Below are positions 24,057-31,135 of a stretch of DNA of 52,868 nucleotides, in pieces; within the stretch, counting starts at the first letter, position 1, and each line of letters opens with the position of its first letter. The stretch is from the NCBI GenBank assembly GCA_018817125.1, contig JAHIUN010000009.1:1-52868 (forward strand). Direction: 5' to 3'. Position numbers and translations under genes: made by a program. The notes below the pieces were generated by a model. That model was not told where the DNA came from, ran no database searches, and worked only from the letters and a program-made list of their open reading frames with translations. The DNA is from Patescibacteria group bacterium (GTDB taxonomy: Bacteria > Patescibacteriota > Gracilibacteria > UM-FILTER-43-11).

Positions 24057-25378
24057 GTTTTTTTAGATAAGAGGCTTTTGGTTATTTTTTTGCTTTCCTC
24101 TACTCCAGGCTGATTGAACGCGTTGACTTTATACATCAATCCCAGAAGCGCGACCTGGATCTCAAAGAGCATCAAGAGCATTCCGATGCTTTCCGCGTCG
24201 ATTTTCGGGATGTCGATCGTTACATTCGGCCGTTTGTTTTTGGTCAGAGATCCGACGGTTCCCTGAAGGGCAGCATCGATTATCTGATTAAGCTTTTTGC
24301 CATTCAGAAAACTAAGATTATCCGGTAGGTGGTTGCCGAGTTTTATCTCATTTTTATATTTTAAAAGGCGCAAAAAGATAAACCATTTATTATTAGGCCC
24401 TTCATTGTAAAGCTGAAGCTGAGAATGCTGGTCGGTTGTTCCAAGCGCGGTGATCGGCGTGGGGCCGACGGTGCTTTTTTTACCGATGCTTTCCGCGAGC
24501 AGCTGCCGATACCAGTCACCGATGCGGAAGAGGCGGTTGGAGTAAGGCATCATGACGGTCATCACTTTCCTTTTTCGTTTGTCGAGTAGGTATTGCAGGC
24601 AGGCCAGGATGAGTGCCGGGTTTTTTTCCGGAGTTGCTTTTTTAACCATTTCCCTCATTTTCTTTGCCCCTCTTAAAAGCGCGTTTGTATCAATCCCTAA
24701 CAGTGTTGCTGGCAGCAGTCCTACTGAAGACAGTACGCTGAACCGCCCTCCGATTTTAGGCGGGATATCGAAGCAGTCAATGCCCTCTTTTTTTCCAAAC
24801 TTCCGAAGGGTATTACCCCCTGTACCTGTTATGAATACAAAATGTTTTTTTAAGTCTTTTACCCCTTTTCCTATCAGCTTCTCCCGGAAAACACTATGAA
24901 GCGCCAGGGGTTCAGTTGTGCCGCCGGATTTGGAGATTACCACAAACAGGCTTTTTACAGGATCGATTACCGATAGCAATTCCGCTACATGATCCGGGTC
25001 GATGTTGTCGACTGCAAAAAATTGCGGCTTGATTTTTGGATTTTGATATTGTCCGATCAACGCTTCTTTGATCGCAATCGTTCCAAGCGCGGAACCGCCA
25101 ATACCCAGCAGTACGATATTTTCCCATTGATGTTTTCCCTGCTTCTTTACCCATTTTTTTATCTTTAGGAGTGCTGCCTGATCATCCGGTAAGTTTAAGA
25201 ACGCGTATCCTTCTTTATTCTTTGAGCGGAAAACGGTTTTGAGTAATCGATCATTCTTTTTGAGTGCACCTAAAAAAGCACGCCTGCTAACACCGTTCAG
25301 TACCCCGACTTTTTCGCTTAAAGCGTTTTGATAATCAACGTAGAGCATATTTTGTTTTGGTGGGATGTTTTTTGCCAC
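24053..25378 (-). CDS. pgi: Glucose-6-phosphate isomerase
   Basis: A 441-residue enzyme interconverting glucose 6-phosphate and fructose 6-phosphate. Visible motifs are LLGIGGSALGTIAIKEAL (sugar-phosphate isomerase fold), VISKSGGTTEPLALHSVF (phosphate-binding SIS loop), GGRFSVLSSVGLLPATLLG and GTTDQHSQLQLYNEGP with the catalytic His region near the C-terminal third. The length matches the short bacterial type (about 440-450). The given start is GTG; an ATG ten codons on (25348) is an alternative. It is followed by the pilin set with 1 bp spacing and preceded by ruvA at 59 bp. Confidence 0.96.
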   Translation of the reverse strand: MAKNIPPKQNMLYVDYQNALSEKVGVLNGVSRRAFLGALKKNDRLLKTVFRSKNKEGYAFLNLPDDQAALLKIKKWVKKQGKHQWENIVLLGIGGSALGTIAIKEALIGQYQNPKIKPQFFAVDNIDPDHVAELLSVIDPVKSLFVVISKSGGTTEPLALHSVFREKLIGKGVKDLKKHFVFITGTGGNTLRKFGKKEGIDCFDIPPKIGGRFSVLSSVGLLPATLLGIDTNALLRGAKKMREMVKKATPEKNPALILACLQYLLDKRKRKVMTVMMPYSNRLFRIGDWYRQLLAESIGKKSTVGPTPITALGTTDQHSQLQLYNEGPNNKWFIFLRLLKYKNEIKLGNHLPDNLSFLNGKKLNQIIDAALQGTVGSLTKNKRPNVTIDIPKIDAESIGMLLMLFEIQVALLGLMYKVNAFNQPGVEESKKITKSLLSKKT

Positions 25379-25437
25379 GATTAATTATACCTTAATTTAT
25401 GGGCGAAACTAAGGGATTTTTTTGCTGATTTTTAAGG

Positions 25438-26004
25438 TCAATTTTGTTTTAAGAAATGTTTGACCACTTCTTCAGTCTTTGTGATGTCGGCCGGCAGGGC
25501 TGAAAGGGCTTTAATCACCTGGAATTTTTCGTATCCAAGTCCGACAAGCGCTTCAACTGCTTCTTCGTTATAGGTCATAGAGATTGCCCCCTTTCCATCT
25601 GCCGCGACAGGGATGACTTTGTTTTTTAACTCTAATGTCAGCCGTTCGGCGGTTTTCTTACCCAGCCCTTTGATTTTAGTAAGCAGTCCGATGTCCCCGT
25701 TCAAAATGGCCTGCTGGGTGATGTGCATCGGGGTGGATAAGATATCCAGCGCCATCTTCGGCCCTATTCCTGAAACGCTGATCAGCTGTTCAAAAAACGC
25801 CAATTCTTCTTTTCTGGGGAAACCATACAGTGAAATGTCATCTTCCCGCACGGAGGTATGTATATAGAGCTGGATTTTCTGGTCTGTTTTCGCGTCGGCG
25901 ATTGTTTCAGTGGTCGTGAAGACTTTGTAGCCGACCGATTGAGCCAAAACAAGCAGTGTTTTTTCATTTTTATCGATGATGAGGCCGTTCAGGTAACCAA
26001 TCAT
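25438..26004 (-). CDS. ruvA: Holliday junction branch migration protein RuvA
   Basis: A 188-residue subunit that binds four-way junctions as a tetramer and loads RuvB. The N-terminal OB fold (MIGYLNGLIIDKNEKTLLV) is followed by two helix-hairpin-helix motifs (SVSGIGPKMALDILS and IKGLGKKTAERLTLELKNKV), then a flexible linker and the C-terminal three-helix domain III (EEAVEALVGLGYEKFQVIKAL) that contacts RuvB. Length is typical. RuvB is encoded 19 kb away in this window; RuvC is not seen. It heads the ruvA-pgi-pilin series of minus-strand genes. Confidence 0.97.
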   Translation of the reverse strand: MIGYLNGLIIDKNEKTLLVLAQSVGYKVFTTTETIADAKTDQKIQLYIHTSVREDDISLYGFPRKEELAFFEQLISVSGIGPKMALDILSTPMHITQQAILNGDIGLLTKIKGLGKKTAERLTLELKNKVIPVAADGKGAISMTYNEEAVEALVGLGYEKFQVIKALSALPADITKTEEVVKHFLKQN

Positions 26005-26049
26005 GAGGGTTTGATTAAGTGGTTATTATTGTAACCTTAAAAGTGCGAT

Positions 26050-26126
26050 AACAGCAATAGTTTAGAGCTCGAGCAATAGCATGTAGCTTAAACTATTGCC
26101 ATTGCTCTTTTCTCTTGCCATTGCCG
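26050..26126. repeat. AACAGCAATAG-family palindromic element, copy 1
   Basis: Begins AACAGCAATAGTTTAGAGC and is built of CAATAG/CTATTG words. Its reverse complement matches the element at 40422-40501 along nearly the full ~77 bp. It lies between the divergent ruvA and M23 genes, just upstream of the M23 promoter. Confidence 0.85.
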
Positions 26127-26136
26127 GTATTTAGGG

Positions 26137-26165
26137 TGGCTTTTTGTCTCTAGAAATGGTATAAT
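26137..26165 (+). promoter_or_regulatory. Promoter of the M23 peptidase gene
   Basis: TGGCTT at 26137-26142, 17 bp, TATAAT at 26160-26165 in the context ATGGTATAATA (extended -10); ATG 22 bp further. Confidence 0.7.
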
Positions 26166-26187
26166 ATAGTGATCTATTTGAATTCTG

Positions 26188-27894
26188 ATGAAAGTTTCTT
26201 TCTTCCAAAAACACCGGAAAGTCGCCAGCCTGCTGATACTTTTAAATTTTATATTTGTCAGCAGTGCTTTCGGGCAGATGATTCCGGCTGAGATCGTTTC
26301 TGAAGATGAGGCGGAGATTTTTCCGTTTTCCCAGCTGGATTTTGAAGAAACCGACGCGTTCTCAGATAATGCTGATGAGCGTACTGTGGATTACAGTGAG
26401 GATTTATATGAGATCACTGAGGAGGGAGTTTATGATTCGGAGGGTTATTTTTTAGACCCTGTGTCGATTGAGGAAGTGAGTCTTCCGGAAGAGGCGGTGA
26501 CTGACGCTCAGGACGCCTTTGAGGCGTATAAAGAAAGCATTATGCTGAATTGGGGTGGCAAACGGGCATTTACTGAAAGCCGTCTGGAAGGTATTCGTTC
26601 AAATATAGAGTCAGAAAAGAATCGTTTTACTCAGCTTGAAAAAGAAATCGGCGAACTAGAAGAAAAACTCGAACCGCTTCATCAGAAGATCGAAAGCCTG
26701 AAAGACCAGGTCAATCTCCTTAATCATCAGCTGGTCGAGACTAAAAACAAGATCACCAATGCGGAGATACAGATCGCCGATAAAGAAATCCTTCTTCGTG
26801 ATCTGATGTGGGATTTAAAGCAAAGTGAAACAGAGCTTAATATTCAACGGAATATTGTTCTTCAATACGTTCTTTTGGTGTATCAGGAGGAAGAGAAGTT
26901 TTTTGATTATTATGATGAAAGCTCCAGCACGTTGAAATTACTCCTGGCAGACAACAGTCTCAGTGAAAATCTTTTAGGAAAAGAATATCTGGAGGTTTTG
27001 GAAGAGGCAGGGCGGGAGGTTTTTTACGAATTGCATGACAAAAAAGTGGAACTGGAAGAAAAACGTGACAAGGTAAATGAAGAACGTGAAAAGCTGAATG
27101 AACTGTATCTTTCCCTTTCTCAGGAAGAGCAGATGCTCGAAGAAGGTCGTCAGACCAAAAAAGATCTGCTGGAAGAAACAATGGGTGAAGAAGCGCTTTA
27201 CCAGCAATTGCTTGAGGAGTCCATTCAGCAGCAGCTTGAATCCGCGATCGCGATTCAGAATATGCAGGATAATATTCAGTTTATTGAAGAAAAACTGGAT
27301 CTGCTGGATGAATCGTTGGAAAAGGTCCAATCGTTAGACTCTGATTCAGAGTCCGTTGAATCACTGGAAGCGTTTCAGCAGGAAATCGTTGACGATTCAG
27401 TTACTGATGAAGATAGCGATGAGGTGGAGCGTGAGTATGCCTTTTTATGGCCTGTTCCTCCTGTGGCAGTCACTGCCTATTTTCATGACCCTACTTATCC
27501 TACAAAATGGGGTGTACATCAGGCGGTCGACCTGCGTGCGAAGCAATACACCGAGATTCGTGCGCCTGCCAACGGGTATGTGTTCCAGACGAAAGACAAC
27601 GGCATGGGATACAGTTATATTATTCTTGCGCATAAAAACAAATTCGTCACCGTTTACGGCCATGTTTCCGAAATTCGCGCCAAAGCCGGAACGGTCGTAA
27701 AAGAAGGCGATGTCATCGGTTTAAGCGGCGGCACTCCCGGTACGAAAGGGGCTGGCTGGCAGACCACCGGACCGCATCTGCATTTTGAAGTATGGCATGA
27801 AGGTGTTCAGGTGGACCCGCTCGACTTTTTACCCGTCTTTGAACTGCCGATCGAATACATTCCGGACCGGTTTTTCGATGCTTTCTCGCTTTAA
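26188..27894 (+). CDS. EnvC-like murein hydrolase / M23 (LytM) peptidase with coiled coil
   Basis: A 568-residue exported protein. A signal peptide (hydrophobic 13-27, SAFG|Q) is followed by an acidic region, then a long coiled coil (about 125-410, heptads such as EKEIGELEEKLEPLHQKIES), then an M23 domain (about 425-555). The zinc-binding pattern is complete: H444-x3-D448 (GVHQAVDLRA) and H530-L-H532 (GPHLHFEVW). This is the EnvC/NlpD-type layout, in which the coiled coil docks to a division or export complex and the LytM domain cuts peptide crosslinks or activates amidases. With the metal ligands intact it may itself be active. It has its own promoter and its stop overlaps the convergent rsmI stop by 4 bp. 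Confidence 0.9.
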   Translation: MKVSFFQKHRKVASLLILLNFIFVSSAFGQMIPAEIVSEDEAEIFPFSQLDFEETDAFSDNADERTVDYSEDLYEITEEGVYDSEGYFLDPVSIEEVSLPEEAVTDAQDAFEAYKESIMLNWGGKRAFTESRLEGIRSNIESEKNRFTQLEKEIGELEEKLEPLHQKIESLKDQVNLLNHQLVETKNKITNAEIQIADKEILLRDLMWDLKQSETELNIQRNIVLQYVLLVYQEEEKFFDYYDESSSTLKLLLADNSLSENLLGKEYLEVLEEAGREVFYELHDKKVELEEKRDKVNEEREKLNELYLSLSQEEQMLEEGRQTKKDLLEETMGEEALYQQLLEESIQQQLESAIAIQNMQDNIQFIEEKLDLLDESLEKVQSLDSDSESVESLEAFQQEIVDDSVTDEDSDEVEREYAFLWPVPPVAVTAYFHDPTYPTKWGVHQAVDLRAKQYTEIRAPANGYVFQTKDNGMGYSYIILAHKNKFVTVYGHVSEIRAKAGTVVKEGDVIGLSGGTPGTKGAGWQTTGPHLHFEVWHEGVQVDPLDFLPVFELPIEYIPDRFFDAFSL

Positions 27895-28556
27895 CCGACC
27901 ATAATCACATATTCCCCCTTTGGTTTTCCGGCGGGTAGTTTTTTGCCGATGTCTGAAACGGTTCCGCGAAAAAAGGTTTCGTGGATTTTCGTCAGTTCTT
28001 TGGCGACCACGATCTTTGTTTCCGGTTTTAAAAAGTCTTTGAGCTGAGCCAGCGTTTTCAGCAGGCGGTGAGGGGATTCGTAAAACACGACCGTGTGTTC
28101 TGAGCCGGCTATTTTTTTAAATACAGTCTGCCTTCCTTTTTTAACCGGCAGAAAGCCCAGATAAAGAAATTTGTCTGTCGGAAGTCCTGATGCGCACAGG
28201 GCGGTGATGACGGCGCTGGCGCCCGGAACCGGAATGATCTCAATATTATTTTCCAGGGCTGCCTGAATGAGTACATAGCCCGGATCGGAAATGCCCGGTG
28301 TCCCGGCGTCCGAAATCAAGGCCACATCATCTCCGTTTTTCAGGTAGGCCAGTACTTTATCCACTTTCATTTGCCCGCTGTGGCTGTGAAATGAAAGGAG
28401 CGGTTTTTTAATGCCGTAGTGATCCAGAAGGATTTTGGAGTGCCGTGTGTCTTCACAGGCGATCAGATTCACGGTTTCCAAAACTTCCTTGGCACGGAAT
28501 GTCAGATCGGCCAGATTACCGATGGGGGTAGCGATGATGTACAAATTTCCTTTCAT
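27891..28556 (-). CDS. rsmI: 16S rRNA (cytidine1402-2'-O)-methyltransferase
   Basis: A 221-residue SAM-dependent enzyme of the tetrapyrrole methylase fold that 2'-O-methylates C1402 in the decoding centre. Motifs in order: LYIIATPIGNLADLTFRA (N-terminal glycine loop), CEDTRHSKILL, LISDAGTPGISDPGYVL (SAM site), PVPGASAVITALCASGLP, FYESPHRLLKTL and AKELTKIHE. The C-terminal HTH extension of longer homologues is missing, as in other compact forms. The upstream gap is entirely filled by a palindromic element. It converges with the M23 gene with overlapping stop codons. Confidence 0.96.
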   Translation of the reverse strand: MKGNLYIIATPIGNLADLTFRAKEVLETVNLIACEDTRHSKILLDHYGIKKPLLSFHSHSGQMKVDKVLAYLKNGDDVALISDAGTPGISDPGYVLIQAALENNIEIIPVPGASAVITALCASGLPTDKFLYLGFLPVKKGRQTVFKKIAGSEHTVVFYESPHRLLKTLAQLKDFLKPETKIVVAKELTKIHETFFRGTVSDIGKKLPAGKPKGEYVIMVG

Positions 28557-28570
28557 GGATTATTTTTTTA

Positions 28571-28700
28571 AGATCCGAAATCCGAATGTCGAAGCCCGAA
28601 ACAATATTGAATGTTTAAAATCAGAATTTATAAGACATTTAGAACATTTAATATTTGGATTTTAAATTTGTTTCGTGTTTCGGATTTTGATATTCGAACT
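28571..28700. repeat. Palindrome built of CCGAAAT words
   Basis: The left arm (AGATCCGAAATCCGAATGTCG...) pairs with the right arm (...TTTCGTGTTTCGGATTTTGA), about 60 bp per arm. It fills the gap between rsmI and the HIT gene and abuts the HIT stop codon directly. The word is shared with the tandem copies inside leuS. Confidence 0.85.
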
Positions 28701-29024
28701 TTATCCGTTTGATATCAGATGCAGGTGGATATGGAAGATGATCTGGCCGGCGGATCTTCCGACATTAAAGAGTAATTGATAGCCGTCCAGATTCTTTTCT
28801 TTCGCAATATTCCGTGCCGCCAGCACCATTTTGCCCACCAGCTCTTCATCCGCCTCGTCTTCTTTCAGGTCTTTGATCGTATCGATGTGCTTTCTGGGCA
28901 CGATCAGGATATGGGTTTTGGCTTTTGGACTGATGTCGTTGAAGGCGATAAGGTCATCATCTTCATACACGATCTCTGACGGGATCTCTTTTTTGAGAAT
29001 TTTACAGAAAATACAATCATCCAT
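28701..29024 (-). CDS. HIT family nucleotide hydrolase/transferase
   Basis: A 107-residue histidine-triad protein. CIFCKILKKEIPSEIVYED at the start and KTHILIVPRKHI in the middle are family hallmarks, and the triad is H98-I-H100-L-H102, His100 being the expected nucleophile. Such proteins hydrolyse AMP-lysine-like or dinucleoside substrates; the true substrate here is unknown. C4 and C7 could be half of a zinc site. The C-terminus is a few residues shorter than usual. It follows the DsbA-like gene by 15 bp, so the two may be co-transcribed. Confidence 0.93.
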   Translation of the reverse strand: MDDCIFCKILKKEIPSEIVYEDDDLIAFNDISPKAKTHILIVPRKHIDTIKDLKEDEADEELVGKMVLAARNIAKEKNLDGYQLLFNVGRSAGQIIFHIHLHLISNG

Positions 29025-29039
29025 ATTCGAAAACTTAGT

Positions 29040-29747
29040 TTATAAATTTGTTATGGGGAGATTCAGATCTTCCAATTCCTCTTTCAGGTCCGTCTTTATT
29101 TCTTCCGCTTTAACCACCGGTTCCCCCTCTCCAAGGAACTCATTGATCACTTTTGTTATGTTTTCAAAAGGCTGATGGCCGATCAGTTTGTATTCGTTGA
29201 TCAGCAGGGTCGGTTTGATCACTACATTGCTTAAAGAGGCGTATTCGATATCTTCCTGAACGGATTTTTCGTGAACTTTTATCTCTATACAATCCTCAAG
29301 AGCTTCGGTGTTCAGTTCAATTTCTTTTCCGAACCCGATAAGCGATTTTAGACTGAGATCTTCTTTGTTTTCATGGATTTTCTCATACATTTCCCAAAAA
29401 TGACCCTGATCCGCCGCACATTTTAAGGCGAGCGCGGATTCGTAAAGCGATTGGTTGTTGATATCCGGTACGAAATAAAGGCGCAGGTCGATCTTGCCCG
29501 TTTCCTGCACCAGCGCTTTGATTTTTGGCAAAGTATTTTTCGCGAAATCCGTGCAATCCGCGCACATCAGGTCATCAAAAACTTCGATCCGGACTTTATC
29601 GGGAAGGACAGGGCCTTCCTGGCGGAATGTATAGGTAAAATCCGGTGGAATCGGGTTTTCCACGACCACAATGGGTTGCCCCATTTGCCCCATAAACACC
29701 AAAAAGGCCAAAACAATGCTGATGAAGGTGGAGGAAAATAATTTCAT
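29040..29747 (-). CDS. Exported DsbA-like thioredoxin-fold protein
   Basis: A 235-residue protein with an N-terminal membrane/signal segment (about 5-22) and a Thioredoxin_4/DsbA fold (about 50-220). The active site is C62-A-D-C65 (FDDLMCADCTDFAKN), followed by LRLYFVPDIN, an alpha-helical insert with Cys residues (KCAADQGHFWEMYEKI), and KPTLLINEYKLIGHQPFENI with the cis-Pro (Lys-Pro-Thr). It probably oxidises or isomerises disulfides of exported proteins; the Cys-rich pilins, including the MopE-like one, are plausible clients. It lies 4 bp downstream of the IspE-like gene and 15 bp upstream of the HIT gene. Confidence 0.9.
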   Translation of the reverse strand: MKLFSSTFISIVLAFLVFMGQMGQPIVVVENPIPPDFTYTFRQEGPVLPDKVRIEVFDDLMCADCTDFAKNTLPKIKALVQETGKIDLRLYFVPDINNQSLYESALALKCAADQGHFWEMYEKIHENKEDLSLKSLIGFGKEIELNTEALEDCIEIKVHEKSVQEDIEYASLSNVVIKPTLLINEYKLIGHQPFENITKVINEFLGEGEPVVKAEEIKTDLKEELEDLNLPITNL

Positions 29748-29751
29748 GACC

Positions 29752-30441
29752 TTAATGTATCAATTCGACCCCTTTATTACAAGAGCTCCCCGCCCAGATG
29801 AAGTCGGTTTTTTTGTTTATTATTTTTTTAAACGGTTTTATGTCTATTGCGCCTTTAAACCATCCGAAGACCATCGGACCTCCTCCATTTAATCCGCTTT
29901 TTTCGGCCCCGTGTTCTTTCAGGATTTTAATGATTGCTTTAAGGTCCGGAAAATAAGACAGGGGATTATGCTTTTTGCTCCATCCGGCATTGATGACGAT
30001 GTGTTTTGGGCGGATGAGCAGAATATTTCTTGGGTCAGGATTTGGTTTTAACAGAGCTGTCAGAAGGCGGGGGATTTTAGGGTCGATCAATCGGGCGATT
30101 TTCAGAAGTTCTTTCTCAGGTAAATTAAATTTCCATAATTGATTGAGGGCGATCAGCGTTCCGGCCGCGTTGCTTAGCTGAGAATGAAGGCCACTGAAGG
30201 TCGGGGTATTCTTTTCGATGCGGATCTTAACACCGAATTTAGTCGGTTTTCGTTTCTGAAGAGCCACCGCGATCCGGTAAACAGGGTTTTTGTCGTTGGT
30301 CGGGATCTTATAGCCACTTTTTTTAAGAATATGGATCTTTCGTTCGCTGATTGCTTCAAGCGTCAGCGTGTCGTATAAATTTATGGGGATGATTTTGGTT
30401 CCATCCGTGACGAATGCAGGTGTTTTAATGGTCATTTTCAT
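29752..30441 (-). CDS. Degenerate IspE-like GHMP-fold protein (probable pseudoenzyme)
   Basis: A 229-residue protein recognisably related to 4-diphosphocytidyl-methylerythritol kinase: NLYDTLTLE (21-29), IPTNDKNPVYRIAVAL (46-61), IRIEKNTP (73-80), NAAGTLIALNQLW and NGGGPMVFGWF align with IspE. However, the N-terminal PAKINL-type segment with the catalytic Lys is replaced (KTPAFVTDGTKII); the ATP loop GLGGGSSDAA reads FSGLHSQLSNAAG; and the GADVPF motif carrying the catalytic Asp reads DPKIP. It is also shorter than the usual ~280. I infer loss of kinase activity, with the fold kept for another role. It heads a tight set with the DsbA-like and HIT genes. Confidence 0.75.
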   Translation of the reverse strand: MKMTIKTPAFVTDGTKIIPINLYDTLTLEAISERKIHILKKSGYKIPTNDKNPVYRIAVALQKRKPTKFGVKIRIEKNTPTFSGLHSQLSNAAGTLIALNQLWKFNLPEKELLKIARLIDPKIPRLLTALLKPNPDPRNILLIRPKHIVINAGWSKKHNPLSYFPDLKAIIKILKEHGAEKSGLNGGGPMVFGWFKGAIDIKPFKKIINKKTDFIWAGSSCNKGVELIH

Positions 30442-30513
30442 GAGCCGATTATAAACGAAAGTGATTAGACGGGAAAGTGAGCGGTGTGATACAATATTTA
30501 AAACAGTGTTTTA

Positions 30514-30542
30514 TTGCCATTTTTGTTTAAAATTGGTATAAT
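30514..30542 (+). promoter_or_regulatory. Promoter with TTGGTATAATAAT
   Basis: TTGCCA at 30514-30519, 17 bp, TATAAT at 30537-30542 preceded by TTGG; ATG 23 bp further. Confidence 0.8.
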
Positions 30543-30565
30543 AATAAGATTGGTAATCACATTTC

Positions 30566-31132
30566 ATGGCTAATCCAAACCAAAAAAAAGAATCCGCACC
30601 TAAAAAACCATCCGCCCACCAGTCGGTGGAGTCGTTTATTGATAAAAAAAAGGCGGAAAAGCAGGCTGAAGCAGGTGAGGCGGTTTCCGAAAAAATGGCT
30701 GATACTCAGGGGGAGGTGGCCGAGGTGATCGGCGGAGTGGATAAGCCGAAAGAAAAAGTGTCTAAAAAAGCCGGCGAAAAAGGGGAGGGGAAAATGCCGG
30801 CCGGCAAAGCGGCCTCCGATGATGATCAGGCCGCTCAGGCGATCAGCGCGGATTTAAAGGATTATAAGTTCCCATCCGAGGAAATGATGGTTAAAAAAAT
30901 CCGTACCGCCATTCAGGCTCAGATCAAACTCGAATGGAAACGGGCGAAAAAGTTTCAGGGGAGTCTGGATAGCGGGGGAGCCGATGGGTACAACAAATCC
31001 ATCTCCCGGATTCGAAGCCTTAAACAGGCGCTTTCTGCACTTTTCATGTCCGCGGCTGGGTTTCTGAAGAATTTATACGTGAAATATTTCACGCCGGACG
31101 GGAAGCGGAGAGATCTGGAGGGGGCGGAGTAG
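30566..31132 (+). CDS. Charged hypothetical protein
   Basis: A 188-residue protein. The first ~95 residues are a low-complexity Lys/Glu/Ala region without order-promoting residues. The last ~90 (FPSEEMMVKKIRTAIQAQIKLEWKRAKKFQ... LKQALSALFMSAAGFLKNLYVKYF) are helical, with an amphipathic or weakly hydrophobic C-terminal helix that could touch a membrane. No known domain. It has one of the strongest promoters of the window and converges with the giant membrane protein gene with a 3-bp gap, and it shares a lineage-type composition with the genes at 39985 and 46255. Function unknown. Confidence 0.7.
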   Translation: MANPNQKKESAPKKPSAHQSVESFIDKKKAEKQAEAGEAVSEKMADTQGEVAEVIGGVDKPKEKVSKKAGEKGEGKMPAGKAASDDDQAAQAISADLKDYKFPSEEMMVKKIRTAIQAQIKLEWKRAKKFQGSLDSGGADGYNKSISRIRSLKQALSALFMSAAGFLKNLYVKYFTPDGKRRDLEGAE

Positions 31133-31135
31133 GGA

